Shown here one piece after another: positions 1 to 10,300 of a stretch of DNA of 64,000 bases. The stretch is from the NCBI RefSeq assembly GCF_002218085.1, contig NZ_BDUC01000003.1:1-64000 (forward strand). The letters run 5' to 3'. The DNA is from Tolypothrix sp. NIES-4075. Lineage in GTDB: Bacteria; Cyanobacteriota; Cyanobacteriia; Cyanobacteriales; Nostocaceae. The translations under genes were made by a program, and so were the position numbers. Positions within the stretch are counted from its first letter, which is position 1. Every line of letters begins with the position of its first letter. The notes under the pieces are model-generated. The model saw nothing but the letters and a program-made list of their open reading frames with translations, ran no database searches and had not been told where the DNA came from.

Positions 1-37
1 AAAGCTGTAACCGTACAGTCTGAAGTCATCACAGAAA

Positions 38-688
38 ATGATGCTGCTGTGGGGTTGGTTGTGCGGCGAGCGTAAAAGTAATAAATATGATGCTTTGTGC
101 GATCGCACAATTGGCTTGGGAATTAGTTCGACAGTTCGGCATCACGCCCGGCGCATATGTGACTTGCAGCGAGAAGAACACAGCATCGAGGTAGAGTTGC
201 ATCAACTTTTGGCTGAGTCAAAGTTTACCGCTTATCGGAAGGTTTTTAAGGATTTTGGTTTTGGGGTACGCCTGGAGGCAATTATCCTTAGCCAGATTTA
301 TCCGCTGTCGGCTTACTTTGGTGCTGATGGGAAACCAGAGGTCAGAATTCGCAAGGGTCGAAAATCTGGAAAGGCTACTAAACGCTACCTCTCACTGCGA
401 CGCTTTCAAAAATCCCTAGGGCTTGCTCCCTCAAAGGAAGCGTCAGGCGATAAAAGTAAAATCAAGATTGTTGGTGGTTCTGATTTGTGTCGTATCGCTT
501 TCTGGCAGTGGGTTTTCACCCGCGTTGAGGCAAAGCGCAGCCGGATTGATAATGAGATTGGTGCAGCGCTGGGCGCTCAGTTGGATGCTGAGAAGGCGGC
601 GGGGCGTCCGGTTCGATTAGTGCGATCGCGCATTAGTGCTAAAGCTGCGAAGTTACTATTTAGAAAATTAGTGGAGGCACTAGAGTGA
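38..688 (+). CDS. IS110-like transposase, C-terminal part (5' end missing or frameshifted)
   Basis: The product of about 216 residues has the layout of the C-terminal half of IS116/IS110/IS902 transposases. A helix-hairpin-helix-like stretch (GFGVRLEAIIL) is followed by RFQKSLGLAPSKEASGDK, which matches the family pattern of RF-x-GLAP-x-SG, then a basic helical tail. The N-terminal DEDD catalytic half is not in this frame. A stop lies at 8-10, while frame 1 is open from base 1 to 72, so the real gene may enter the window in frame 1 and shift near 60-75. Whether it is a live, window-cut gene or a broken copy cannot be decided here. The family call rests on motif layout alone. Confidence 0.45.
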   Translation: MMLLWGWLCGERKSNKYDALCDRTIGLGISSTVRHHARRICDLQREEHSIEVELHQLLAESKFTAYRKVFKDFGFGVRLEAIILSQIYPLSAYFGADGKPEVRIRKGRKSGKATKRYLSLRRFQKSLGLAPSKEASGDKSKIKIVGGSDLCRIAFWQWVFTRVEAKRSRIDNEIGAALGAQLDAEKAAGRPVRLVRSRISAKAAKLLFRKLVEALE

Positions 689-1022
689 AAGACAATCTGC
701 TTTTCCAAGTCTGAAGAAATGCACGACTTAGTTATTGGATTATTTCTTAACCGCTACGAGTTTGGTCTAAACTTGTAACAACACTTTGATAACACTCCCC
801 CCACAACCATGTCGGGATACAGGGGGGGATGTAGCTGAATGGGATTTAAGAGGATTATCGTTTAGCTTGACGTTTTGCTAATCTACGTTGAAGTAGGGAT
901 TCGCATTCTGAATGTGATTGATATAGTTTCACACCTTTCCTATGCTCGTAAACTTGAGACGATTCCCAAAGGCGTAGCTAGCTTAACGTATGATTTATAT
1001 TTTTATTCAGTAACCCCGTTGT
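689..1022. other. Intergenic stretch, no gene seen
   Basis: No convincing coding frame. A C-run/G-run pair around 797-829 could fold into a hairpin (CTCCCCCC with GGGGGGGA) and may end transcription from the transposase part or mark an IS end. Nothing else is recognisable. Confidence 0.4.
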
Positions 1023-1391
1023 TTAAACCTCATCACAATCAAGTGTGCGCTCTATTTTTCCATCGCCTTCTGTTGTTGAAAGCCATTTATTGCATGGACA
1101 TAACCACTTTTTATTAGAATCTCCATGTTCAATGGTTACCTTCTTTAGAAACCATCCTGAGTGCTCACCACTATTATCATGACGAATTGTAATTTTTTTT
1201 ACCTTGTGAACATTTTTTTCGGCAAAACTAAACACATCATGTTTTCCTGGCTCGAAATTATCCTCACGATTACCAAGAGGTATCTCACCAGTTTTACCTG
1301 TTTCTCCGTGAATAGTGATGAAAACATTGGCATTTGTACCGGCACCGTCCAACTCTCCTGTAAATGTTGAAACTGTGTAATTAACAGCCAT
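1023..1391 (-). CDS. Single-domain PLAT/LH2 protein
   Basis: The 122-residue product is almost entirely one PLAT/LH2 beta-sandwich. It opens with YTVSTFTGELDGAGTNANV, the typical first strands (Y-x-V-x-T-x4-GAGT-x-A-x-V). This is followed by ITIHGETGKTG, the DVFSF segment, and ITIRHDNSG plus GWFLKKVTIEH, the usual PLAT core. There is no signal peptide or membrane segment, so it is probably cytosolic. PLAT domains bind lipids or proteins; the partner here is unknown. The start is supported by AAAGGAG a few bases upstream of the ATG. It is a stand-alone gene between the IS debris and the response regulator. Confidence 0.75.
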   Translation of the reverse strand: MAVNYTVSTFTGELDGAGTNANVFITIHGETGKTGEIPLGNREDNFEPGKHDVFSFAEKNVHKVKKITIRHDNSGEHSGWFLKKVTIEHGDSNKKWLCPCNKWLSTTEGDGKIERTLDCDEV

Positions 1392-1741
1392 AGTAATCTC
1401 CTTTCAAAAATAGGATCTCGCTGGGATGGTAGTACAGCTAATTGACTGCGATAAGCCGGAGGCTTTAGCTTTTGCGTATCGCCAGTTGCTTGGGCAGAAG
1501 TATTGTCACTCATTCTAAACCTCGACGAAAAAAGCATTCACCCTACTCTTAGCACTGTGAAAACTCTTGTCAATCCTGACTAACATCTATATGATTTAAT
1601 ATATGGAGTCAGCTTCAAGCTGTCATCAATTCTGAGTCCATATTTTAAGTGACAAAAAGATCGCCGATGAGCGATCTGAAGTACTCAGATTCAACTGTAC
1701 TTAAGTTCAGATTTATTTCAACTTAAGTTGAAATCATGAGG
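1392..1741. other. Intergenic region with a perfect 20-bp palindrome
   Basis: No gene is called. ATTTCAACTTAAGTTGAAAT at 1715-1734 is a perfect palindrome just past the stop of the minus-strand response regulator, so it may form its transcript-end hairpin, although no U-run follows. An open minus-strand frame of about 48 codons from 1513 runs into the PLAT gene in another phase; it is treated as chance. Confidence 0.4.
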
Positions 1742-2365
1742 CTAAAGACTAGCAATTCCTCGCTTTAAAGCGATAATGGTTGCCTGGGTGCGATCTTTAG
1801 CTCCTAACTTGCTTAAAATCCGGTTAATATTTGATTTGACCGTGCTTTCGCTAACATTCAAAGTAGTAGCAATCTCCAGGTTGCTCATACCTTGTGTCAC
1901 CAATTGAAGCACCTCTAACTCACGCTGGCTCAATTCTGGATGATTCATACGCTGTACTAATTTGGCAGCAACATGCGGTGGAATATACTGTTGCCCCTCA
2001 TGAACAGTACGAATAGCGGTTCGCAATTCGCAAGGTCTACAGTCCTTGAGCAAGTATCCCTTTGCCCCTGCCCGTAGCCCTTGATAAATATCCTCATCTC
2101 CGTCATAAGTCGTCAACACCATGATGCGGGCTGTTTTAAATTCCGCGCAAATTGTACTAATCGCTTCAACGCCTCCCATTTGGGGCATTCGTAAGTCCAT
2201 GAGGGTGACATCGGGTTGCGTTTGGCGGAATAACGCGATCGCCTCAATCCCGTCCTTGGCTTGACCGACAACAGTCATATCGGATTCTTCATTGATGATG
2301 GCTGCTAATCCTTGCTGGACGATGGCATGATCTTCAACAATCAGAACGCGAATAACTAGACTCAT
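1742..2365 (-). CDS. NarL/FixJ-type response regulator
   Basis: The 207-residue product has a receiver domain (about 1-120) and a LuxR-type helix-turn-helix (about 140-205). Visible features are the acidic pair in VLIVEDHAIVQQG, the phospho-acceptor Asp57 in PDVTLMDLRMP, the conserved Thr in VLTTYDGDE, and Lys in GYLLKD. The DNA-binding half contains LSQRELEVLQL and VSESTVKSNINRIL. It should be a phosphorylation-controlled transcription factor. The NarL-type histidine kinase at 4363-10668 lies upstream on the same strand and has the matching HisKA_3 output, so it is the likely partner. The two are now separated by an IS605-type element. The ATG is preceded by GAGG. Confidence 0.9.
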   Translation of the reverse strand: MSLVIRVLIVEDHAIVQQGLAAIINEESDMTVVGQAKDGIEAIALFRQTQPDVTLMDLRMPQMGGVEAISTICAEFKTARIMVLTTYDGDEDIYQGLRAGAKGYLLKDCRPCELRTAIRTVHEGQQYIPPHVAAKLVQRMNHPELSQRELEVLQLVTQGMSNLEIATTLNVSESTVKSNINRILSKLGAKDRTQATIIALKRGIASL

Positions 2366-2484
2366 AAAAACCTCGCGGGAGCTTGGAAACCCAGCGGCTT
2401 TAGCCCTGGGAGGAAAAACGACACGGGATGCTTGAGCGTCCCGTCATTTTGTGCTATACTGTGATGAGTTAATAGCTCACTCAA

Positions 2485-3120
2485 ATGCAGAATATATCTG
2501 TAAAATGCAAACTTCAAGTCCCTATAGAGTTGCGTCCCGAAATAGACCGCACTTTGGAGGGGTTTGCTAATGCATGTAATCAGATATACGAGATTGCAAA
2601 GCGCGAGAACTGCTGGAACACGATTAAGCTTCACCACAAAGTTTATAAACCAGTGCGTGAGGCTACGGGGCTGAAAGCCAACCATGTCTGCCAAGCAATC
2701 CGGCGCGTGATTGGTAATGCTGCATCGGTTAAGCAAGTTCACCAGTTCCGTCCAACATCCTTGAGTTTGGACATGCGGACTTTTCAGTACATTGAAGACT
2801 TGCAAGCTGTCGGCGTTACTTTGATGTGTGGTCGGGTTAAGTTCAAGTTGAGTATTGGTAATTACCAGTTGGCATTGCTCAAAGGGCAATCTCCTACTGC
2901 TGCTACACTTAACAAGACGAAACGCGGTGACTACTACATCAATATCTGTGTTGACCTGCCTAGTAACCCAACGGGCAAAACGCCTAAAGTAATTGGGGTT
3001 GACCTGGGTAGGCGTGACATCGCTACCACTTCTACAGGTAAATCGTGGAGTGGAAAGAAGATTCAAAACACTCGTGACCGATACAGTAAGGTCAGAGCTA
3101 ACGTTCAAAGCAAACCTAAA
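2485..3120 (+). pseudogene. tnpB: TnpB RNA-guided nuclease, N-terminal 212 codons (interrupted gene)
   Basis: This is the first part of an OrfB/TnpB protein. It runs through the N-terminal helical and beta region to the RuvC-I motif VIGVDLGRRD (Asp173) and on to RVRANVQSK-type coding that normally continues into the next part. In the genome the frame instead runs ten more codons into an insert and stops (CTCD-stop). Joining codon 212 (ending at base 3120) directly to base 3800 restores a continuous 386-codon TnpB, close to the usual family length. The piece alone lacks RuvC-II, RuvC-III and the zinc finger, so it should be inactive unless the two parts assemble as a split protein. Confidence 0.8.
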
Positions 3121-3745
3121 GAGCTTCATTTAGTTGCACCCCTCTGCGATTAAGGCGTTGCAACTCATTGCAAATTTCAATTTGGCGTTCCTGTTCACGA
3201 TCCAATTTAGTGAACTGTCTACCAAACATTCCTTTTTTAAGCTTTCCAAGTTCAAGAATTAGTTCTGCTTGAGTTCTTTTTACTCGTAGGTATGGTGTGA
3301 TTTGTTCCAGTAATCCAATTAACTGTTGACCAGTACTTTCAAATCGGTGCAAATCTTTCCACGCAGTCTGATTTTTGCGTTTCTGAGAATAAATAACCCC
3401 AATTTCTGTTACTTCTTTCAACCAACTTATTACAGACTCGTCTGACATTCCTATAGTGAGCCTATAGTAAACAATCTTTGAGTTTCTGCATTTAGCAATG
3501 TATGAAGACAGGCATCCTTCACCATCCACAAGTCCTGCGATATAAGCAGCATCAACAATAGAAAGCGTTTTGCATTGCTTGAGGTCAGTTCTACCTCTCA
3601 AAACACGATCATTCTTTTTCAGGAAAATTCGCATCGAGCCTTCTGATACGTCATACTTGTCGCTTAAGTCTCGAATAGAACACCCAGCATCAAAATCTGT
3701 CAAAATGCCTTCTGCAAAAGCCTTGGTTTTGTTGGGTGTTGCCAT
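3116..3745 (-). CDS. LAGLIDADG-type homing endonuclease inserted in tnpB, antisense
   Basis: The 209-residue product begins with a short HTH-like segment (about 8-50, SIRDLSDKYDVSEGSMRIFL). It carries one clear LAGLIDADG motif, AYIAGLVDGEGCL, at 67-79, followed by the alpha-beta core of the family (YYRLTIGMSDESVISWL, then LHRFESTGQQLIGLLEQI). One motif implies a homodimer. Such enzymes cut a long, specific site and spread their own gene by repair. The longer open frame upstream of 3745 reads through tnpB antisense and is not needed. The ATG at 3745 follows an AT-rich stretch with a TATAAT-like box, but no clear ribosome site. Its stop uses bases that belong to tnpB. Confidence 0.8.
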   Translation of the reverse strand: MATPNKTKAFAEGILTDFDAGCSIRDLSDKYDVSEGSMRIFLKKNDRVLRGRTDLKQCKTLSIVDAAYIAGLVDGEGCLSSYIAKCRNSKIVYYRLTIGMSDESVISWLKEVTEIGVIYSQKRKNQTAWKDLHRFESTGQQLIGLLEQITPYLRVKRTQAELILELGKLKKGMFGRQFTKLDREQERQIEICNELQRLNRRGVQLNEAL

Positions 3746-3799
3746 AATGTAAAGCCATTTATCACTACTATTATTATAGTATTGAACGATGGCTTTTTG

Positions 3800-4324
3800 A
3801 GCCGTTCTAGACGACTGTTGAGAAGGCTTTCTGGCAGAGAACAAAGGTTTCAAAAGTGGTTGAATCACAATATTTCTAAGCAATTGGTTCAAGATGCCAA
3901 GCGAACTAATTCTGCTTTGGCTTTTGAAGATTTGACAAATATCAGAGAATCGCTCAATCAAAAGCCACGCTCCAAGACTGAACGACGTAGAACCAACAAC
4001 TGGGCTTTTTACCAGATGAGATTGTTTGTTGGGTACAAGGCTAATATTGCTGGTGTAAGAGTTGTTTTTGTTCCACCCGCCTATACTTCCCAGACTTGCT
4101 CTCGGTGTGGACATATCCACCCCGTCAAAGGCAAGTCTTATGGTTTTGGCAAGTCGTTCAAGTGTGGGCATTGTGGTTTTGAGCATGATGCTGATATTAA
4201 TGCTACGTTGAATATTGCAGCTTTGGGGTTGTCCGTAATCCAGCCCGAAAGTCCGGGGATTAGTTGTCAGTTGGAGGGACGACAGTTAAATCTGTTCCCT
4301 GCTAGCTACTTTGAACTGGGCTGA
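3800..4324 (+). pseudogene. tnpB: TnpB RNA-guided nuclease, C-terminal 174 codons (interrupted gene)
   Basis: This is the second part of the interrupted TnpB. It opens with SRSRRLLRRLSGREQRF and contains RuvC-II (ALAFEDLTNIRE, Glu255 in the joined protein) and the four-Cys zinc finger (TCSRCG and KCGHCGF). It also has RuvC-III (HDADINATLNIA, Asp344). All three catalytic acids of the joined protein are therefore intact; only continuity is lost. An ATG-less frame reaches upstream to 3782 inside the insert and probably is not used. The gene runs directly into the right-end hairpin, as expected for the overlap of tnpB with its guide RNA. Confidence 0.8.
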
Positions 4325-4362
4325 AGCCCCGCGTATGCGCGACTGGGGTTGCTTACGACAGC

Positions 4363-7300
4363 TTACTCCCGATTCACGATGACAACAATTTCTGTGCCCA
4401 AACCAGGCTGACTGTTGACGATCAGTTCACCGCCAATACGCTCTGCCCGTTCGCTCATCCCCAATAAACCAAATCCTTGATTCATTATTTGGTTAGTGTC
4501 AAATCCCTGCCCGTTGTCTCTTATTTGTAAACAGCACTGCATTTCCTCGTAAACTAATTCAACTTGAATCTCTGTGGCATGGGCATATTTAATCGCATTG
4601 GTTAGGGCTTCTTGTCCAATGCGTAGTAGATTATTCTCCACATCAGGTGATGCAGAGTAGGCTGTACCGATGACTTCACAGGTAATATGGGTATCGGTGG
4701 CAGGTTTCATTTGCGTGGTTAGGTGTTTGAGGGCGCTCAATAAGTCTCCCGACTCTAACAGTTTAGGTCGCAGCGCCGCCACCGATCGCCGTGCTTCAGT
4801 CAGTCCAGTGCGGGCTAATTCATCCACCGTTTCCATGTGTGCCTGAGCTTTGTGTGGTTTCTTTGTCATTAGCTCTATCGCTGTGCCGTTATGCAGCACA
4901 ATGCCTGTAAAGGCTTGCGCTAACGTATCGTGAATTTCCCGTGCCATCCGGTTGCGTTCTTCCAAAATCGAAGCTTCCTCGGCACGTTTGCGATCGCTAA
5001 TATCTGTAATCACACCTTCCATATATCCATCGGTTGCATTCAGATGAAAAGAGTTAAGCCCCCAAAACGTTGTGCCGTCTCGTTTTCGCATCTGAATTTC
5101 AACGTTTTGCAGGTCACCATGACGCTTCAGCAATTCAACGACTTGTTGGCGATCGCACAGATTTACATAAAAGTCTGGGGAATGTACGATCCCAATTATC
5201 TCATCGGGTGAATTAAAGCCAAACAACTCTGCAATGCGTTGATTCGCATCGATAGCTAATCCATCCGAGAGGCGCGATCGAAAGATGCCGACCTGTGAGT
5301 TTTCAAAGATGTTGCGGAACTTAATTTCACTACACTGTAGGGCTTTTTCTGCTTGTTTGCGCTGGGTGATGTCATTGCCAACCGATAAAATTTCAACTAA
5401 ATCTCCCTGTTCATTCAACATTGCTTGATTTGACCAGGCAACCCAAACCCGTCTGCCGTCTCGGCACAGGTTTTCATTTTCCATTTGCAGGTAAGACGTA
5501 GGGTCGAGACGATTGTAATATACATTGTGGATGAATTGTTTGAGATTGCGCCCAGAGGTTTCGATTTCTGGAACGATTGTTTCGAGTAAGGTACGCCCTA
5601 AAATCTGATGTTCCTCATAGCCAAAAAATCTCAGCCCGTAATCGTTCAGGTATTGAATCCGTCCTTGTGCATCACAGCGAAGAATGATTGAGTTTGCGGT
5701 TTGAACTAAGTTGCGATAATTCGCTTCACTTTTCTGTAACGCTGCTGTTCGTTCGGCAATCTGTTGCTCTAAAGTGCGGTTATAGTCTGCTAGCAGTTTC
5801 TCGGCTTGTTTGCGCTCGCTAATGTCTTGAAAGGTGGCGATCGCGTATGCTACATTACCCCGTTCGTCATAAACTGGAGTTCCCCACACCTCGACTGGAA
5901 TTTTGGCGTTGTAGGAGCGAATTTCTACGTCGTCAACCCTAGTACGTTCGCCGCTCAATGCCCGCACGATCGGCATTTTCTCAGTCGGATAGGGTCGATC
6001 CGTTCCCGCTAAATAAATTTGATAAACCTCTGCCAATCGATCCGGTGTCACGTCAGGATCGATCCCTTTACCCAATAGCTGAATTGCCCGTTGATTGGAG
6101 TAGGATGGGTGACCCACCGCATCTACAACTCCAATTCCCACTGGGACAGCTTCGAGAAATTGAGTCATCTTGCTTTCGCTAGCACGCAGCTTTGAGTAGA
6201 GTTTAGCATTTTCGATCGCGATCGCTGCCTGAGTCGATAATAAATGCAAAACTTGCGTTCGTTCGGGTGTAAATGCCCCAACTGCTAATTGATTTTCTAA
6301 ATACAACACCCCAACCAGCTGAGCTTGATTGAGTAGCGGCAAACAGAAAATAGATTTAGTTTGGTTGTGTTGAATGTATGGATCGTTGATAAAACTACCT
6401 TCACGAGTCGCATCATTTAAGATAATAGTTTCATGAGTCCGAATTACATAATTAATAATTGATTCAGGCAGGCGATTTCTAATCGTAACGGATTGCAGCA
6501 CTTGTGTAGTGTAGACATTCTCATCATCACTATCATTTAGTTGACCAGTCCCTTCAATTACCCATTCTCCTGCGTTTTCCAAAATTATAAATCCGGTTTG
6601 AGCGCCAGCATTCTGAATTAATATCTGCATTAAGGAATGAAGCAACTGCTCTAATTCAATTTCACGAGAAATCGCCTGGGATGCTTTCATCACCGCCGCT
6701 AAATCTAAAGCGATGTTTGAGGTATTAGAGGTAGTTCTAGAAGTAGTGGGAGTTGACGTGGGAGCTTCTTTATAAGACTGAGAAAAAAACTGCCCATAGC
6801 GATTTTCTAAGTCTTTAACTTTCGCTTTTGCACCCCAGCGATTATAGCAGTAGTGGGCTTCTTTCATGTAAGTTTGGGCAATTTTTTCCCGACCTCGCGC
6901 TAAATAATGTTTAGCCGCTAACTCATAAGCTAATGCTTCTTCTTGGATAAACCCATTCTCATCAGCACCCGCGATCGCTCGCTCATAAAACTCTTCAGCC
7001 TCAAGAAATTGCCCTAAGACTCGCGCTTTCTCTGCCTCGACTAGATGAAATTTATGCAAATAATTCATTGGGGCGTGTTCTGCCCATTTTTGCATCTTTT
7101 CTTGGTTGGTGCTAACACAACTGAGCCAAGCTGCTCTTTGGGAGTTGGAAGCATCGAGTGATAGGCTCAAAAGCGCCAAAGAATCGTAGAAACAGAAGAA
7201 AAATAAAACCGCTGTTCCTGTCACCTCTTCAAAATGTTGCCTTGCCAAAACAGCAGTTTGTACAGCTTGATGATGTTCTCCAAATAGATAACACAATATA

Positions 7301-10300
7301 ACTTTGTGTAAATAACACAATTGAATTGCAGGTTCATCTTTAACTGCAATAGCGTGTGGTAACGCCTGTCCTTCATCACATACCCTACCAATTAAGCGGC
7401 TGGGATTAAGAGACCTATCCAACAGATTAAGAATTGTCTGCCACAAGATTGCAATCCAATTCGAGCAGCTTTCCCGTCTGATTTGTCTGACTGCTTTGCT
7501 GTAGGCTGCCGTTTTTTGTTCTAGTTGGGTGAGTTCTTCACCGACGAAAAACGAGTGATAACATGCAATATATGCAGCATAGCTAGCGTGTTCAAATTCT
7601 CCGGTTTCCATACCGCTTTGATAAGCATCAACCAGAATTGGTATCGTCTCCCTATAATGTACCTTCCAGTGCATGACGGAGATACCAAATACCGCCAGTG
7701 CTACAGCATTCCCTTTTTTGGTATTCAATTTTTCTGCCAAGCCCAGAGCCAATTTGCCAAATTTATAGCCAAGTTCAATATCTTGAACAATTCCACATAG
7801 AATAAATCCGTAGGAAACATAACCGCGTGGTGACCAGGTACCATTGCCGTAGTCGATCGATAAATTTACCATTTTGCACATAATCAGTATCATTAGTGCT
7901 GGTGATACCATAAATGCAGCAGCCCCAATATTCTCTAGGATAGACATTGCTGCTAGCGGTTCTGGTGCAGTCATCTCTGGTAAATTAATTAAGTCTTCGA
8001 TTTCTCGTTCAGCTAATAGGGAAGACGTTTCTTCCAATTCTCTTTGAACATCTAACTGACTTGGGGTTTCTATTAAAGTTACTCCCAAAAGCTTCAATAC
8101 TTCCAGTCCCGTTTTAAGTGCTTCTTTTAGCTTGCTCTGTGACAACAACGCTTGAATTTTGCTATCGTAAACTTGCATTTTGTTGATCGCTGTCTTCGCA
8201 TTGTTGAGTACCACTTCTACGAATTGTTCCATCTCATCAAAGCGACCCTGAAGATACGCCGCTTCTACTGCTTGGGAATACAGCACTAAGGTGAGATTGT
8301 ATTCGCTTTGCCAACTGTCTGTATTAAGGAGTTTAAGCCCTGTTTTAAAATACTTAAGAGCTGCTTCATAAGCCGTTGCTGCTTTTGCTTTTTGACCTGC
8401 AATTAAATTTAATCTAGAAATTTCGTCTCGTTCTGCTCGCTCGGCGATCAGATCATTTCCCCGATTGAGATGATCGACGATTTCAAACAGTCGCTCGGAT
8501 CGCTGCTCTGGTGAAGTTTTTTCGAGTAAATTACGACCGATTTGAAGATGCACGACTTGTTTTTGCGACTCATCAATTAAGGCATAAGCTGCTTGTTGTA
8601 CGCGATCGTGCAAAAACTTATACTCTTGAACTAACAAATCTTCGTCTAATTCAGATAAAGGTTGAATTAATCCAGCTTGGATAGCTACTAGTAAATCCTG
8701 GAAAATCTCTTTATGTGTTTTTTCACAAACAATCGCTAAAGTTTCTAAATTAAATTCAGAGCCAACACAAGCGGCTAAACGAAGAATTTGCCGTGTTTGT
8801 TGTGGTAGTTTCTTCAGCTTGAGCAGCAGCAACTCCACCACATTATCAGCAATATCTTGGGCTTCAATCTGGGCAATGTTCCACTGCCAGTTCAACTGTT
8901 TCGCATCAAAAGTCAGCAGATTTTCGCCATACAGCATTCGCAAAAATTCATTGACAAAGAAAGGGTTGCCCTCGGTTTTACGTAAGACTAATTGGACTAG
9001 GGAACGCACGGTGTCAATATTGCGATGTAGCGTCTCGGCAATCACTTGACTCAACGCCTCGGGCGTTAAGGGTGCTAAGGTAATCTCCTGAAGCTCTGTC
9101 CCTTGTTTTTGCAGTTTCTCCAGCGTTAATATTAGTGGATGTGTTGGGTAGACTTCATTATCTCGATAGGCTCCAATCAAAAATAGATACTGGGTTTGCT
9201 CGTCGAGTAATATTAACTCGATTAACTTTAGCGTGGCTGAGTCGATCCACTGCAAATCGTCTAAGAAGATGACCAGGGGATGCTCCTTTGAACAAAACAC
9301 CCGCACAAACTTTTGAAACGTTAGATTGAAGCGATTTTGTGCTTGGGTTGCTCCAACGGATGGTACGGGTGGCTGCTTGCCCACAATCAATTCCACTTCT
9401 GGGATCGCATCAATAATAATTTGTCCGTTGCTTCCCAATGCCGTAAGCAGATGTGATCTCCACTGTTGCAACTGCTCGTCAGGTTCACCCAGTATTTGCT
9501 GTACCAATTTTTGCAGGGCATGGGCGATCGCGCTGTAGGGAATATTACGCCCAAATTGGTCAAACTTACCCCAAATAAAATAGCCGTGCTTTGCAGTGAT
9601 GGGTTTATAGAGTTCTTGCACCAATGCTGATTTGCCAATTCCAGCGTAACCAGAAACCAACATCATTTCGACGTTGAATTGAGCATTTTCTTGCTCTTTC
9701 CTTGCAGCTACTCTGTCAAATGCCGCTAATAATGCGCCAATTTCTGCTTCTCGTCCGTACAGTTTTTGGGAAATTTGAAATTGCTGGGAAATATCTTGAA
9801 GACCTAATTGGATTTGGTTAATTTGACCAATTTCTGCTAATTGCTGGGCGCAGTGTTCTAAATCGGCTTTGATACCCCAAGCACTCTGATAGCGATCTTC
9901 CGCGTTTTTCGCCATCAGTTTCAAAATTATGTCGGAAACAGGTTTGGGAATCTTTGAATTCAGTTCGTGCGGGGAAATGGGCGGTTTGGCAATATGGCAA
10001 TGAACTAGTTCTAGGATGTCTGTAGCGGGAAACGGCAACTGTCCGGTCAAAAGTTCGTAAAATGTTGCACCCAGCGAGTAAAAATCGGTGCGGTAGTCGA
10101 GCATCCGGTTCATGCGTCCGGTTTGCTCTGGAGATAAGTAGGCAAGGGTTCCTTCTAGAAGATGAAGACTTTTAAATGTTGGATTGGTGCGGCTAAATCG
10201 AGTGGCAATACCAAAATCAATCATTTTGACAACGCCAGTATTTGGATTTAGGACGATGTTGCTAGGATTGATATCTTTATGAATGATGTTAGCAGCATGG

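Larger units (their letters stand above)
2366..4362 (+). mobile_element. IS200/IS605-type element carrying a split tnpB
   Basis: The approximate limits are set by the response-regulator start on one side and the kinase stop on the other. The left part has two imperfect hairpins, one around the CCCAGCGGC/CCCTGGG pair at 2389-2410 and one around 2427-2446. The right part has a CCCC/GGGG hairpin at about 4327-4350, as expected for the subterminal structures used by single-strand transposition and for the right-end RNA that guides TnpB. No tnpA is present, so the element would need a transposase in trans. The exact ends were not determined. Confidence 0.6.

Noticed and set aside
1199..1537. A 112-codon minus-strand frame overlapping the PLAT gene
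   Set aside because: It shares the DNA of the PLAT domain in another phase and has no recognisable domain; the PLAT frame has the strong ribosome site.
2362..3129. A 255-codon minus-strand frame overlapping the tnpB 5' part
   Set aside because: It is fully antisense to the clearly recognised tnpB coding sequence and shows no family features.
3121..3799. The tnpB insert as a group I intron
   Set aside because: The antisense endonuclease frame fills nearly the whole insert, leaving too little for a ribozyme core, and the 5' junction does not end in U as expected.
3116..4186. A 356-codon minus-strand frame running through the insert and the tnpB 3' part
   Set aside because: Only the part from the ATG at 3745 is protein-like (homing endonuclease); the upstream 147 codons are antisense to tnpB and have tnpB-shadow composition.
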